This document shows, piece by piece, positions 25,736-34,484 of a DNA stretch of 64,000 nt. Every line of letters begins with the position of its first letter. Position 1 is the first letter of the stretch. This DNA is from Kribbella aluminosa. GTDB lineage: Bacteria; Actinomycetota; Actinomycetes; Propionibacteriales; Kribbellaceae. The notes under the pieces are model-generated. The model was not told the DNA's origin. It worked only from the letters and a program-made list of their open reading frames with translations, and ran no database searches. The stretch is from positions 2,976,001 through 3,040,000 of the forward strand of contig NZ_JAGINT010000002.1 in the NCBI RefSeq assembly GCF_017876295.1. The letters run 5' to 3'. A program made the position numbers and the translations under genes.

Positions 25736-27253
25736 TCAGTCGGCTGCTGGTCGTTCGGCTGCGCCGATCGTCGGGGGGCGATTCGCGGGTACGGGTTGGC
25801 CGAAGATGTCGCGGCCGCCGTTGCCGGGGATGATCGTGCCGGCGTCGAGTGCGGGTGAGCCGGTCCGGACGTGATAGCCGTCGAGGTCGCTGATGCCCGT
25901 TGCGCTACCGGGGGTGTCCAGCAGTGGGTCGGCGGTTGATCCGCCCGGGTTGTCGCCGGCGCCGGTGACGCCGTACAGGATGTTGTGGGTGGGGCGTACG
26001 GCGGTTCCCGGCTGGAGGCGCATCGCCGCGGTACCGGCTCCTGCCTTGACGACGATGTTGTTGTCGAAGCGGACGTTGTGTGGTGCCGTGGTGTTCTCGT
26101 TGATCACGGTCATCGATCGCCGGTCGCCGACGTAGATCGTGTTGTTGTAGACGTGTGCGCTCTCGAGTCCGCCGGAGCACATCTCGACGCCGCGGTAGGA
26201 GTCGTTCTGGCTGATGTTGTACCGGATCACGGCGTTCGCGACGCGGCCTGCGGCGTTGCACAGGAGCAGGAATCCGCCGGCGTTGTCGTGGCTGTAGTTG
26301 TACTCGAACGTCGTACCGTCGGTGCCTTGGTCGACGTCGAAGGCCATCCCGTCCCGGGTGGTGGTCCCGCCGGAGACCTCGTTGTGGCGGAAGGCCGTGC
26401 CGTCGGAGTTCCACGGCCACAGCCCCGCGTTGTAGCCGGCGGACCGGCGCTGGAACCCGGCGATGTGGTTGCCCTCGACAACGGCGTCGCGGGCGGTCAG
26501 GATCACGATGCCGTCGCCGCCGATGTCGCTGACCACGATGTGGGTGTTCGGGGTCCATGGTTTGGTGTACGGCGCGGTACTGCCGACCTGGGCGCGCTGT
26601 TCCCACTGCGACACGACGAGCCGGATGCCGCCGCGATTCACTCCGGCGACGCGGTTGCCGACGACGCGGACGTCGTCGAAGCTGCTGGCCCGTTCGTCGC
26701 CGACGACGGAGAAGAGGATGCCGTCGCTGCCCGAGGTGCTCTTGGTGTCGTCGCCCCAGATGTCGTGGACGTTCAGGTTCTGCAGGACGTAGTGGTGGCC
26801 TTGGCCGTAGTTCTCGAGTTGGACGTGTACGCCGCGCCGGTTGGAGCCGGGCGCGGCGGCGTTGGTGATCTCGAGGTCGCGGAGCTCGATCCACTGTGTG
26901 TTGCGCAGCAGGACCGCGTCCGGTCTGCCCGCGGCATCGATCACCGGCCGCGCGCCGGGGCCGTAGGCGCCGATCTGGATCGGCGCACCGGGTCGGCCTT
27001 CGCCGGTTGGGGCGAGTGTTCCGGTGCAGCGTGAGCCGCGCCGGAACAGTACGAGCTGACCCGGACGGAGACGGGTCGCGTTCACGGCGTCGAGGCTGGT
27101 GACCGGTCGCGCGGCCGAGCCGTCGCCCGGCGCGGTCGCAGCGCAGTCGACGTGGATCGTGCCCGGACCGGCGGCCGAGGCGGGCACGGGGACGACGACA
27201 GCCAGGCAGGCTGCGGCCAGGGCAAGGGAAGCAGGCGAACGGAACCTGATCAT
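25736..27253 (-). CDS. Secreted right-handed parallel beta-helix protein
   Basis: Exported protein of 505 residues with a Sec signal peptide (FRSPASLALAAACLAVVVPVPASA). The mature part shows the start of a parallel beta-helix (IHVDCAATAPGDGSAARPVTSLDAVN) and then many turns rich in N and V: LRDLEITNAAA, VLQNLNVHDIWG, VRVVGNRVAGVNRGGI, VVEGNHIAGF, AVIRYNISQND, AHVYNNTIYVGD, VRFDNNIVVKAG. This fold is common in pectate lyase-like and alginate-lyase-like enzymes (PL1, PL6, PL9, GH28). GGAGG precedes the ATG at 27253; an earlier GTG-type start would add a non-signal leader. It lies next to the FadR regulator and may feed the 27-39 kb sugar pathway. The catalytic residues are unclear. Confidence 0.78.
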   Translation of the reverse strand: MIRFRSPASLALAAACLAVVVPVPASAAGPGTIHVDCAATAPGDGSAARPVTSLDAVNATRLRPGQLVLFRRGSRCTGTLAPTGEGRPGAPIQIGAYGPGARPVIDAAGRPDAVLLRNTQWIELRDLEITNAAAPGSNRRGVHVQLENYGQGHHYVLQNLNVHDIWGDDTKSTSGSDGILFSVVGDERASSFDDVRVVGNRVAGVNRGGIRLVVSQWEQRAQVGSTAPYTKPWTPNTHIVVSDIGGDGIVILTARDAVVEGNHIAGFQRRSAGYNAGLWPWNSDGTAFRHNEVSGGTTTRDGMAFDVDQGTDGTTFEYNYSHDNAGGFLLLCNAAGRVANAVIRYNISQNDSYRGVEMCSGGLESAHVYNNTIYVGDRRSMTVINENTTAPHNVRFDNNIVVKAGAGTAAMRLQPGTAVRPTHNILYGVTGAGDNPGGSTADPLLDTPGSATGISDLDGYHVRTGSPALDAGTIIPGNGGRDIFGQPVPANRPPTIGAAERPAAD

Positions 27254-27284
27254 GAGGAGACCTCCGAGGGCGGTGAGAGGGTGA

Positions 27285-27296
27285 TTGCTAGTGACG
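27285..27296. promoter_or_regulatory. Possible operator half-site upstream of the beta-helix gene
   Basis: TTGCTAGTGACG lies 32 nt before the beta-helix start. Its TTGCTAG core also occurs at 35318-35324 upstream of the GH2 gene, and its complement CTAGCAA resembles the TTAGCAGC sites at 28983-29007. Weak evidence for control by the adjacent FadR-type regulator. Confidence 0.3.
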
Positions 27297-27348
27297 TATT
27301 CCCTTGAGCTGCGTGCATAAACGCGCAATCTGGGTGCTGCCGCAGCAC

Positions 27349-28044
27349 CTACAGGCCGAGGTCGCGGCCTGTCTCGCTCAGATGGCCGGTCATTGCCGCG
27401 GTCGCCCGGGCGGGGTCGCCGGCGGCGATGGCATCGAGGATCGCCTGGTGTTCCTCGATCGTCCGGTCGACGCCGGCCTGGCGTTTGCGTCGGCCTGCGT
27501 AGCTCGCGCGGCGGGTGTCCAGGAGCACGCCCTGCATGGCGGACAGGATGAAGGACAGGATCGAGGCATCGGCGAGGTCCGCGATGCCGTCGTGGAACTG
27601 CAGGTCGAACGAGATGAACGCCTCCGCGGTCAACCCGGGCTCCCGCATGTCCACCAGGGACTTCTCGATCGCCTTGACGTCGCCCGAGCCGTCGGCGATC
27701 CGTTCCGCGGCCCGTGCTGCGAGCGCACCTTCGACGACGATCCGGGTGTCGATGAGGTCTCGCATGGCCATCGATCGCTGGCCCAGGCGGAAGGCGAGGA
27801 TCTGCCCGAAGACGGCCGGCGACGGAGTGGAGACCCGGGCCCGCTTGCCCTGGCTCGAGACCAGGATCTCGCGTGCGACCAGGGTCCTGATTGCCTCGCG
27901 GACCACCAGTTTGTTGACGCCGTAGAGCTCGGCCAGTTCACCCTCGGCCCTGATCTCGTCGCCGGCTTTGAGGCCGCGTTCCGCGATGTCCGCGACGATG
28001 CCCTTCGCGACGTGATCGCTGAGGGTGGTGCGTTCGATGCTCAT
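27349..28044 (-). CDS. FadR-type GntR-family transcriptional regulator
   Basis: DNA-binding regulator of 231 residues. The N-terminal winged HTH shows LAELYGVNKLVVREAIRTLVAREIL. The C-terminal all-helical FCD domain has the usual metal/effector pattern (DTRIVVEGALAARAA, FDLQFHDGIADLADASIL, EEHQAILDAIAAGD). Such regulators bind sugar acids or other carboxylates. The start overlaps the DapA-family aldolase stop by ATGA, so regulator and aldolase are co-translated. The likely targets are its own operon, the divergent dehydratase-transport operon, and the GH2 gene. Confidence 0.88.
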   Translation of the reverse strand: MSIERTTLSDHVAKGIVADIAERGLKAGDEIRAEGELAELYGVNKLVVREAIRTLVAREILVSSQGKRARVSTPSPAVFGQILAFRLGQRSMAMRDLIDTRIVVEGALAARAAERIADGSGDVKAIEKSLVDMREPGLTAEAFISFDLQFHDGIADLADASILSFILSAMQGVLLDTRRASYAGRRKRQAGVDRTIEEHQAILDAIAAGDPARATAAMTGHLSETGRDLGL

Positions 28045-28949
28045 GCCGGGATCCCCAGTTCTGTGCCGAATTCGTCGATGAAGGCGTCGATGCGAGCGTG
28101 CTCCTGGGCATCCAGTTGCCAGCCGGGTCCGCGGCAGACCGCCGACTCGAACCATCCTCGCCGGACGGAGATCTCCTTCTCGGCCGCGATGATCAGCTCG
28201 ACGTCGAGCATCCAGTAGGCGATGTACGGCAACAATCGCGCGTGCAGCGTGGCCGCGCTCCGATGGTCGCCCTGCTGCCAGAGACTCCAGATCCGCTGGT
28301 AGATCTCGACGAACGAGCAGCCGGGCTGAACCCCTGCCACGCCTCGAGCGAGAGCGTCGGGGAGTTGGACACCGGCGTACCCGACCATCGACCGAACGGG
28401 TGGCTGCCCGGCGGCCAGTGCCTCGACCAGTCTCCCGGGCGGTGTCGATTCGACCTTCACGTAGGCAAGGTTCGCATGGTCGGCGGCCAGTCGGGCGATG
28501 ACCTGCGCGTCAAGGGCCGTTCCGGTCTGCGCCGGAGCGTACTGAAGGACGACAGGGATCCGGCCCGCCGCTTCGAGGACGGCGACCAGGTGGGCAACCA
28601 CCGAAGCCCTGGACGGGCCGAGGTAGTGCGGCGGCAGGACGTTGATCGCGGCTGCGCCCGCGTCGACCGCCTCCCGCACCCGGCGAACGGCAACCCGGGT
28701 GGCGTGGTCGGGCACCGACACGACCGCCGAGAAGCCTGGCTGCCGACGCGTGTGTTCGAGGAAGATTCGGGTCAGCCGGGCCCGCTCGTCGTCGGTCAGC
28801 TTGTGGTACTCGGAGGCGAACCCCGGGAACATCGCCGATCGGACCGCGGCGCTCAGCATCGCGTCCACGACGCGGGCGAAGCCCGGCTCGTCGATGCTCT
28901 CGTCACCACGAAACGGCGTCTCGAGGACAGGGGTCACTCCACCCAGCAT
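28041..28949 (-). CDS. DapA-family aldolase (2-keto-3-deoxy sugar acid aldolase candidate)
   Basis: TIM-barrel lyase of 302 residues in the dihydrodipicolinate synthase/N-acetylneuraminate lyase family. The Schiff-base Lys is in LAYVKVESTPPG, the conserved Tyr in VVLQYAPAQTG, and the GGVTPVLETPF start matches the family. GGGAGG precedes the ATG at 28949. It is divergent from an IlvD-family dehydratase with an SDR and sugar importer. I infer retro-aldol cleavage of a 2-keto-3-deoxy-aldonate to pyruvate plus an aldehyde, not lysine synthesis. Confidence 0.82.
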   Translation of the reverse strand: MLGGVTPVLETPFRGDESIDEPGFARVVDAMLSAAVRSAMFPGFASEYHKLTDDERARLTRIFLEHTRRQPGFSAVVSVPDHATRVAVRRVREAVDAGAAAINVLPPHYLGPSRASVVAHLVAVLEAAGRIPVVLQYAPAQTGTALDAQVIARLAADHANLAYVKVESTPPGRLVEALAAGQPPVRSMVGYAGVQLPDALARGVAGVQPGCSFVEIYQRIWSLWQQGDHRSAATLHARLLPYIAYWMLDVELIIAAEKEISVRRGWFESAVCRGPGWQLDAQEHARIDAFIDEFGTELGIPA

Positions 28950-28982
28950 GCCAGGGACCTCCCGATCAGGTTGTCTGCGTAC

Positions 28983-29007
28983 TGTTGACAACTTAGCAGC
29001 TAAGCAG
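28983..29007. promoter_or_regulatory. Candidate FadR-type operator in the aldolase/dehydratase divergent gap
   Basis: Two overlapping near-palindromes, GTTGACAAC (28984-28992) and CTTAGCAGCTAAG (28992-29004), in the 71-nt gap between divergent genes. The stretch is AT-rich against a GC-rich background. It resembles the 35297-35324 site: CAACTTAGCAGC against CAACGTAGCTGC. Confidence 0.5.
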
Positions 29008-29020
29008 TGATGCTGCGACC

Positions 29021-30763
29021 GTGTTCCAGAGAAAACAGTCGCCCTCGTCCGAGCCGTTCCGCAGCGCGGCATGGCTGCAGGACCAGGGCAAGGCGGGGTT
29101 CATCGCTCGTTCGCACCTGCGGGCGCTCGGTCTTCCGGACGAGGTGTTCGACGGCCGGCCAGTCGTTGGGATTGCCAACAGCTTTTCCGAGCTCAATCCG
29201 TGCAACTCGCAGCTGCGAACGCTCGCTGAGCATGTGAAGCGCGGCGTGATCGCAGCCGGTGGACTGCCGCTGGAGTTCCCGACGATCTCCCTCGGCGAGC
29301 CGTTGATGCGGCCGACGACGATGCTGTTCCGCAACCTGATGGCGATGGACGTAGAGGAGACCTTGCGGGCCAACCCGGTCGACGCGGTGGTGCTGCTCGG
29401 CGGCTGCGACAAGACGATTCCGGCGCAGCTGATGGGGGCGGCCAGCGTCGATCTCCCCACTCTCGTGGTGCCGGCCGGGCCGATGATGTCGTCGTCGTAC
29501 CGGGGAGAGCCGATCGGCAGCGGGACCGACATCTGGCGGTTCACTGAGGAGTTCCGCGTCGGCCGGATGACCGGCGGACAGCTCGCCGAGGTGGAGGGCT
29601 GTATGTCGCGCAGCGCCGGAACCTGCATGACGATGGGCACGGCGTCGACGATGGCGTGCGCGGCCGAGGCACTGGGGCTCGCGTTGCCCGGCACGGCCGC
29701 GATCGGCGCGATGGACGCCCGCCGGCAGGTCGCGGCCGAACGTAGCGGCCGGCGGGTTGTCGAGCTTGCACGCGAGGGACTGACCATGTCGCGGATCGTG
29801 ACGCGGGACAGCTTCGAGAACGCGGTGCGCGTCAACGCGGCCATCGGTGGGTCCACCAACTTCGTACTGCACCTGCTGGCGATTGCCGGTCGCTCGGGTG
29901 TGGAGCTGTCCCTGGACGACATCGACGCGTGGGGTAGCGACGTGCCGCTGCTGGTCGACCTGAAGCCCAGCGGGCGGTTTCTGATGGACGACTTCGCGGC
30001 GGCCGGCGGGCTGCCGGTGGTGATGCGCGAGATCCTGCCAGTACTGCGTGCTGATGCCCTCACAGTCACCGGGCACACCGTGGCCGAGAACGTCGCCGCA
30101 GTCGAGAGCTTCGGGCATCCGGCGGTACGAACCATCGACGACCCCGTTCAGGCCGCGGGCAACGCGACCGCCGTACTCCGCGGCAATCTGGCCCCCGACG
30201 GTGCCGTCATCAAGGTCTCTGCCGCTACTCCGGCTCTGCTTCGCCATCGTGGTCCGGCCCTCGTCTTCGACTCGCTGGAGCAGTACCACGTGGCGGCCGC
30301 CGATCCGGAGCTCGAGGTCGGTGCCGACACCGTGCTCATCCTGCGACAGGCCGGGCCGCGCGGGTATCCGGGTATGCCGGAGGTCGGCAATCTGCCGATC
30401 CCGGTCAGGCTGCTGGAGCAGGGCGTCACCGACATGGTCCGGATCACCGACGCGCGGATGAGCGGTACGGCGTACGGCACCATCGTCCTGCACGTAGCGC
30501 CGGAGAGCGCGGTCGGTGGTCCGCTCGCGTTCGTCCGCGACGGTGACCTCGTCGAACTGGACGTGGTGAATCGGAAGCTGCACCTCGTCGTCGACGACGC
30601 CGAGTTCGATCGGCGTCGTCAGGAACAGCCGGTACCGCGCACCGCGACGGAGCGCGGGTGGGTCGGCCTCTACCGGAATCACGTTCTCCAGGCCGACGAA
30701 GGCGTGGACCTCGACTTCCTGCGCGGCGGCAGCGGACACGCGGTACCGGCCGTCCCGTTCTAG
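29021..30763 (+). CDS. IlvD/Edd-family sugar acid dehydratase
   Basis: Iron-sulfur dehydratase of 580 residues. Signature 1 reads GGCDKTIPAQLMGA and signature 2 EGCMSRSAGTCMTMGTASTM, which supply cluster Cys residues. ANSFSELNPCNSQL near residue 50 holds the third Cys. Family members dehydrate 2,3-dihydroxy acids; the branch with DKTIPAQLM and SAGTCMTMGTAST includes arabonate and xylonate dehydratases. With a DapA-family aldolase and SDR next door, an aldonate dehydratase is more likely than branched-chain amino acid synthesis. The GTG at 29021 lacks a Shine-Dalgarno sequence and lies 13 nt from the operator-like palindrome, so the transcript may be leaderless. Confidence 0.85.
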   Translation: MFQRKQSPSSEPFRSAAWLQDQGKAGFIARSHLRALGLPDEVFDGRPVVGIANSFSELNPCNSQLRTLAEHVKRGVIAAGGLPLEFPTISLGEPLMRPTTMLFRNLMAMDVEETLRANPVDAVVLLGGCDKTIPAQLMGAASVDLPTLVVPAGPMMSSSYRGEPIGSGTDIWRFTEEFRVGRMTGGQLAEVEGCMSRSAGTCMTMGTASTMACAAEALGLALPGTAAIGAMDARRQVAAERSGRRVVELAREGLTMSRIVTRDSFENAVRVNAAIGGSTNFVLHLLAIAGRSGVELSLDDIDAWGSDVPLLVDLKPSGRFLMDDFAAAGGLPVVMREILPVLRADALTVTGHTVAENVAAVESFGHPAVRTIDDPVQAAGNATAVLRGNLAPDGAVIKVSAATPALLRHRGPALVFDSLEQYHVAAADPELEVGADTVLILRQAGPRGYPGMPEVGNLPIPVRLLEQGVTDMVRITDARMSGTAYGTIVLHVAPESAVGGPLAFVRDGDLVELDVVNRKLHLVVDDAEFDRRRQEQPVPRTATERGWVGLYRNHVLQADEGVDLDFLRGGSGHAVPAVPF

Positions 30764-30823
30764 TTCCCGACCGCCGAGTAGTTGTACATACGCCAGACAT
30801 CACACAGATCAACCGGAGGATTC

Positions 30824-31855
30824 ATGAAGCGCACCCGACGCGGTGTTGTCGTCCTTCTCGCCGCGGCCGGCGCCCTCGCCGTGCTGGCGGCGGGCTGCTC
30901 GAGCGGCGCACAGCCGTCCGATGCGCCGGCCGCAGGTGCTGCGAAGACCGGCAAGCTGACCATCGCGTTGCTGCAGAAGCAGGGCGATCAGCAGTACTTC
31001 GTGGACGAGGCGACCGGAGCGAAAGAGCAGGCGAAGAAGCTCGGCGACGTCGACGTCAAGGTGGTCGACCTGGGAACGGACGCCAACAAGGCGATCAGCG
31101 AACTCGACAACGTCATCGCCCAGAAGGTCGACGGGATCGCGATCGTGGTCCCGGACCAGAAGATCGGTCCGCAGGTCGTCGATGCGGCCAAAGCGGCGAA
31201 CATTCCGCTGGTGGCCGCCGACGACGCGATCTCCTCGGGCGACGGAAAGCCGGCACCGTTCGTCGGCTTCGACGGGCGTGGCATGGGCCAGGAGGTCGGC
31301 AAGAAGGCCGCTGAGCTCTACAAGGCGGCCGGGTGGACCGCTGCGGACACCCGGATCGTTGCCGGCTGGAAGCAGGACCTGAAGACGTGCAGCGATCGGG
31401 TCGAGGGCGCCGCGGAGGCGTTCAAGACCGGCATCGGGGCCGGCGAGATCCCGAAAACGATTGCCTTGGGCACCGACAACTCGGCGGCCGATGCACTGAA
31501 CAAGGCCGGGGCAGCGCTGACCGACAACCTGGGCGTCAAGCACTGGATCGCCTGGGGCTGCAACGACGAGAACGAGACCGGAATCGTCACGGCGCTGCAG
31601 AACGGCAAGGTCGCGCCGGCCGACATCATCGGTGTCGGGCTCGGCGCCTATCTGACCTGTAAGGACTGGAACGCCGGTCAGAGCACGGGAAACAAGGCAG
31701 CGCTCTACATCGGCGGTCCGGCCGTCGGCAGCGCGGCCGTCGACGTACTGGTCGGCCATCTGCGGGACCAGAAGCCGCTACCGCCCAGCACCATCGCCAA
31801 GACCGAGATCGTCGACGCGAAGACCTGGAAGAGCAGCGGACTTGTCTGCACCTGA
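30824..31855 (+). CDS. Sugar ABC transporter substrate-binding lipoprotein, AraF-like
   Basis: Lipoprotein of 343 residues of the ribose/arabinose-type (CUT2) binding proteins. Signal peptide with lipobox LAAGC. The sequence KLTIALLQKQGDQQYF begins lobe 1; VDGIAIVVPDQK and IPLVAADDAI are hinge strands. The segment APADIIGVGLGAYLTC..AGQSTGNKAALYIGG resembles the L-arabinose-binding protein AraF more than RbsB. The ATG at 30824 has CCGGAGG upstream. It is the first gene of the importer, followed by a hairpin that probably lowers downstream expression. Confidence 0.88.
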   Translation: MKRTRRGVVVLLAAAGALAVLAAGCSSGAQPSDAPAAGAAKTGKLTIALLQKQGDQQYFVDEATGAKEQAKKLGDVDVKVVDLGTDANKAISELDNVIAQKVDGIAIVVPDQKIGPQVVDAAKAANIPLVAADDAISSGDGKPAPFVGFDGRGMGQEVGKKAAELYKAAGWTAADTRIVAGWKQDLKTCSDRVEGAAEAFKTGIGAGEIPKTIALGTDNSAADALNKAGAALTDNLGVKHWIAWGCNDENETGIVTALQNGKVAPADIIGVGLGAYLTCKDWNAGQSTGNKAALYIGGPAVGSAAVDVLVGHLRDQKPLPPSTIAKTEIVDAKTWKSSGLVCT

Positions 31856-31872
31856 CCCGTCATCCGGGTCAG
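31852..31872 (+). terminator. Intergenic hairpin between binding protein and ATPase genes
   Basis: Perfect 8-bp inverted repeat CTGACCCG-TCATC-CGGGTCAG that spans the stop codon of the binding-protein gene. Such hairpins often cause partial termination or stabilise the upstream message, giving more binding protein than ATPase. Confidence 0.5.
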
Positions 31873-31896
31873 CCGGTGGGAAGAGGAGGTCACAAC

Positions 31897-33432
31897 GTGG
31901 TTGCAGCAGTCGGACGGCCAGGTAGCCGCGATGTTCTCGTCGCCGAGCGCCTGAGCAAGCGGTTCGTCGGCGTACGGGCCCTGACAGAGGTGGATCTCGC
32001 GGTCCGCGGCGGCGAGGTGCTCGCCTTGATGGGGGAGAACGGTGCCGGTAAGTCGACGTTGCTGAGGATCATCAACGGTGACTACCGGCCGGACGAGGGG
32101 AGCCTGCGGCTCGACGGCGCCGAGACCAGGCACTCGTCGCCGGCGGCCGCGCATCGGGCCGGGATCCGGGTGATCGCGCAGGAGCCCGAGATCATCCCGG
32201 ATGTCGACGTCACCGAGAACGTCTATGCCGGCGCGTTGCCGCAGCGCGGACGGATCTATTCGCGAGGAGCGGCGCGCGAGAAGTGCCGGGATGATCTCGA
32301 GCGACTCGGTCTGACGGGATTGCTGGAGCCCGGCACCCTGGGCCGGCGGCTCTCGCCTGCTCAGCGGCAGCTGGTCGAGATCATGCGCGGGCTGGTCGGC
32401 GACGTACGTGTGGTCGCGTTCGACGAGCCGACGTCGTCCCTGTCGGACCACGAGGTCGACATCCTCTTCGGCCTCATCCGCCGGCTGCGCGACGAGGGCG
32501 TCGCGGTGATCTACGTCAGCCACCGGATGAAGGAGATCTTCCAGATCGCCGACCGGATCGCGGTGCTCCGCGACGGCCGGCTGGTCGGTGTCCGGCAGGC
32601 GGGAGAGACCGATGAGGACGAGCTGGTGCGGATGATGGTCGGCCGCGAGTTGCAGGCGATGACCCGCCCGGAGCGGGTTGCCGGCGAGGTCGTCCTCGCC
32701 GTGTCCGGCGTGACCAGCGCGGACGTCCGTGACGTCAGCTTCGAGGTACGCCGTGGCGAGGTGGTCGCGCTGGCGGGGCTCGTCGGCGCGGGGCGGTCGG
32801 AGCTCGTCAAGGCCGTCGTCGGCGATCTGCCCCTGCTGGCCGGAACGGTCAGTATGAACGGCCGCCGGTTGCGGCTTCGGAGTCCGCGCGACGCGATCCG
32901 GGCAGGAATCGGGTTTGCGCCGGAGGAGCGGAAGGCCGAGGCGCTGATCCTCGAACGCAGCGTCCGGGAGAACGTCTCGCTCGCGGTGCTCGACCGGATG
33001 CGCCGGTTCCGATTCGTGCAGCGCGGCCGCGAACAGCGGGTCGTGAATGGCTTCCTGCAGTCGCTGCGGATCAAGACGCCGAGCGCCGAGCAGCAGGTCC
33101 GCAAGCTGTCCGGCGGCAACCAGCAGAAGGTCGTCCTCGCACGCTGGCTGGCCCGTGAGCCGGATCTGCTGATTCTGGACGAACCGACCAGGGGCGTGGA
33201 CGTCGGCGCGAAGGCCGAGATCTACGCCGTCATCAACGAGCTGGCCGCCGACGGTACGGCGATCCTCATCGTCTCCTCGGAGCTGCCGGAGGTGATCGCG
33301 CTGGCCGACCGCATCCTCGTCATGCGCGAAGGCCGGCTCGCAGGTGAGCTCGGTGCCGGCCCGAGCGAGGAAGAGATTCTCCGGCTCGCGATGAAACACG
33401 ACGAACAGATCGACAGGGAGAACGAATCGTGA
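31897..33432 (+). CDS. Sugar ABC transporter ATP-binding protein (RbsA/AraG type)
   Basis: Double-domain ATPase of 511 residues. Domain 1: Walker A GENGAGKST, LSPAQRQLVEI signature region, Walker B VVAFDEPTSSLSD. Domain 2: degenerate Walker A GLVGAGRSE, signature LSGGNQQKV, Walker B LLILDEPTRGVDVG. This asymmetry is normal for CUT2 importers. The GTG at 31897 with AAGAGGAGG 7 nt upstream is preferred over an upstream GTG at 31876 that would put the ribosome site inside the gene. It energises uptake through the permease that follows, which it overlaps by 4 nt. Confidence 0.93.
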   Translation: MVAAVGRPGSRDVLVAERLSKRFVGVRALTEVDLAVRGGEVLALMGENGAGKSTLLRIINGDYRPDEGSLRLDGAETRHSSPAAAHRAGIRVIAQEPEIIPDVDVTENVYAGALPQRGRIYSRGAAREKCRDDLERLGLTGLLEPGTLGRRLSPAQRQLVEIMRGLVGDVRVVAFDEPTSSLSDHEVDILFGLIRRLRDEGVAVIYVSHRMKEIFQIADRIAVLRDGRLVGVRQAGETDEDELVRMMVGRELQAMTRPERVAGEVVLAVSGVTSADVRDVSFEVRRGEVVALAGLVGAGRSELVKAVVGDLPLLAGTVSMNGRRLRLRSPRDAIRAGIGFAPEERKAEALILERSVRENVSLAVLDRMRRFRFVQRGREQRVVNGFLQSLRIKTPSAEQQVRKLSGGNQQKVVLARWLAREPDLLILDEPTRGVDVGAKAEIYAVINELAADGTAILIVSSELPEVIALADRILVMREGRLAGELGAGPSEEEILRLAMKHDEQIDRENES

Positions 33433-34484
33433 GCGCAAAGCAGGCCGTCGTGACGGCTCGAGGTGATACGGGCAGCGCCCCGGAGCCCGCCGCGGATCAG
33501 CGGCGCGGTCCAACCCGTCGGGTGCTCGACTTGATCGGTGTGCAGAACGTCAGTCTGCTGATGGCCCTTGCGGTCCTGGTCGCTGTCATCGGTGGCAGGT
33601 TCCCGTCGTTCTTCACCGTGGCGAACTACCAGGTCATCGGTAAGGCCGTTTCGGTGATCGGGATCCTGGCGATCGTCGAGACAGTGGTCATCATCCTCGG
33701 CGGCCTCGACATCTCGGTGGGGTCATCGGCCGGCGTCGGTTCGGTGGTGACCGCACTCGTGTTCATGCATACCGGCGGGAACGCGCTGCTGGGGATCCTC
33801 GCGGCGCTGGGAGTCGGCGTGGTCGCCGGGCTGATCAACGGCTGTGTGATCGTGTACGGCCGGGTGAATCCGGTGGTCGCCACGTTGGCCACGCTGGCGG
33901 CGTACAAAGGGGTCGCCCAGCTGATTTCCGACGGCCGCGCGCAGGGCTACACCGGTGCGAGTCCGGTGTTCGTGTTCATCGCGCGGGGCGCGATCGCCGG
34001 TATCCCGACGCTGATCTGGATCTTCCTGCTGATCGCGGCCCTGGCCCACCTGGTACTGCGGTACACCGATCTGGGCCGCAACATCTACGCGGTCGGAGGC
34101 AACGACACCGCTGCCCGGTTGGCCGGCATCGACATCAACCGGTACATCATCGCGGTGTACGCCGTCACCGGCTTCGCCGCGGCTCTGGCCGGCGTCATGA
34201 TCACGGCACGAACCGGTTCGGGGCAACCAGTGTCGGGAAGTGAGGGTCTGGAACTGCAGGCGGTCACCGCGGCCGCTCTCGGCGGTTGCGCTCTGCAGGG
34301 TGGGCGCGGCACGATCGCAGGCACCGTCCTGGCCGTGCTGCTCCTCGGAGTGCTGGACAACGGGATCACCCTGTTCGGTGTCAACCCGTTCTGGCAGAAC
34401 GTTGCCCGCGGCTCCCTTCTCGTGATCGCCGTGGTGATCCAGCAACTGCGCAACGGTGAGCGCCGGGTCGGGATGCCGACATGA
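33429..34484 (+). CDS. Sugar ABC transporter permease (RbsC/AraH type)
   Basis: Membrane permease of 351 residues with a ~35-residue cytoplasmic leader and 8-10 spans. Family motifs: GGLDISVGSSAGVGSVVTA, GLINGCVIVYGRVNPVVATLAT, GGNDTAARLAGIDINRY, AVTAAALGGCALQGGRGTIAGT. The GTG start overlaps the ATPase stop (GTGA) and the end overlaps the SDR start by ATGA, so the cassette is translationally coupled. Confidence 0.93.
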   Translation: MSAKQAVVTARGDTGSAPEPAADQRRGPTRRVLDLIGVQNVSLLMALAVLVAVIGGRFPSFFTVANYQVIGKAVSVIGILAIVETVVIILGGLDISVGSSAGVGSVVTALVFMHTGGNALLGILAALGVGVVAGLINGCVIVYGRVNPVVATLATLAAYKGVAQLISDGRAQGYTGASPVFVFIARGAIAGIPTLIWIFLLIAALAHLVLRYTDLGRNIYAVGGNDTAARLAGIDINRYIIAVYAVTGFAAALAGVMITARTGSGQPVSGSEGLELQAVTAAALGGCALQGGRGTIAGTVLAVLLLGVLDNGITLFGVNPFWQNVARGSLLVIAVVIQQLRNGERRVGMPT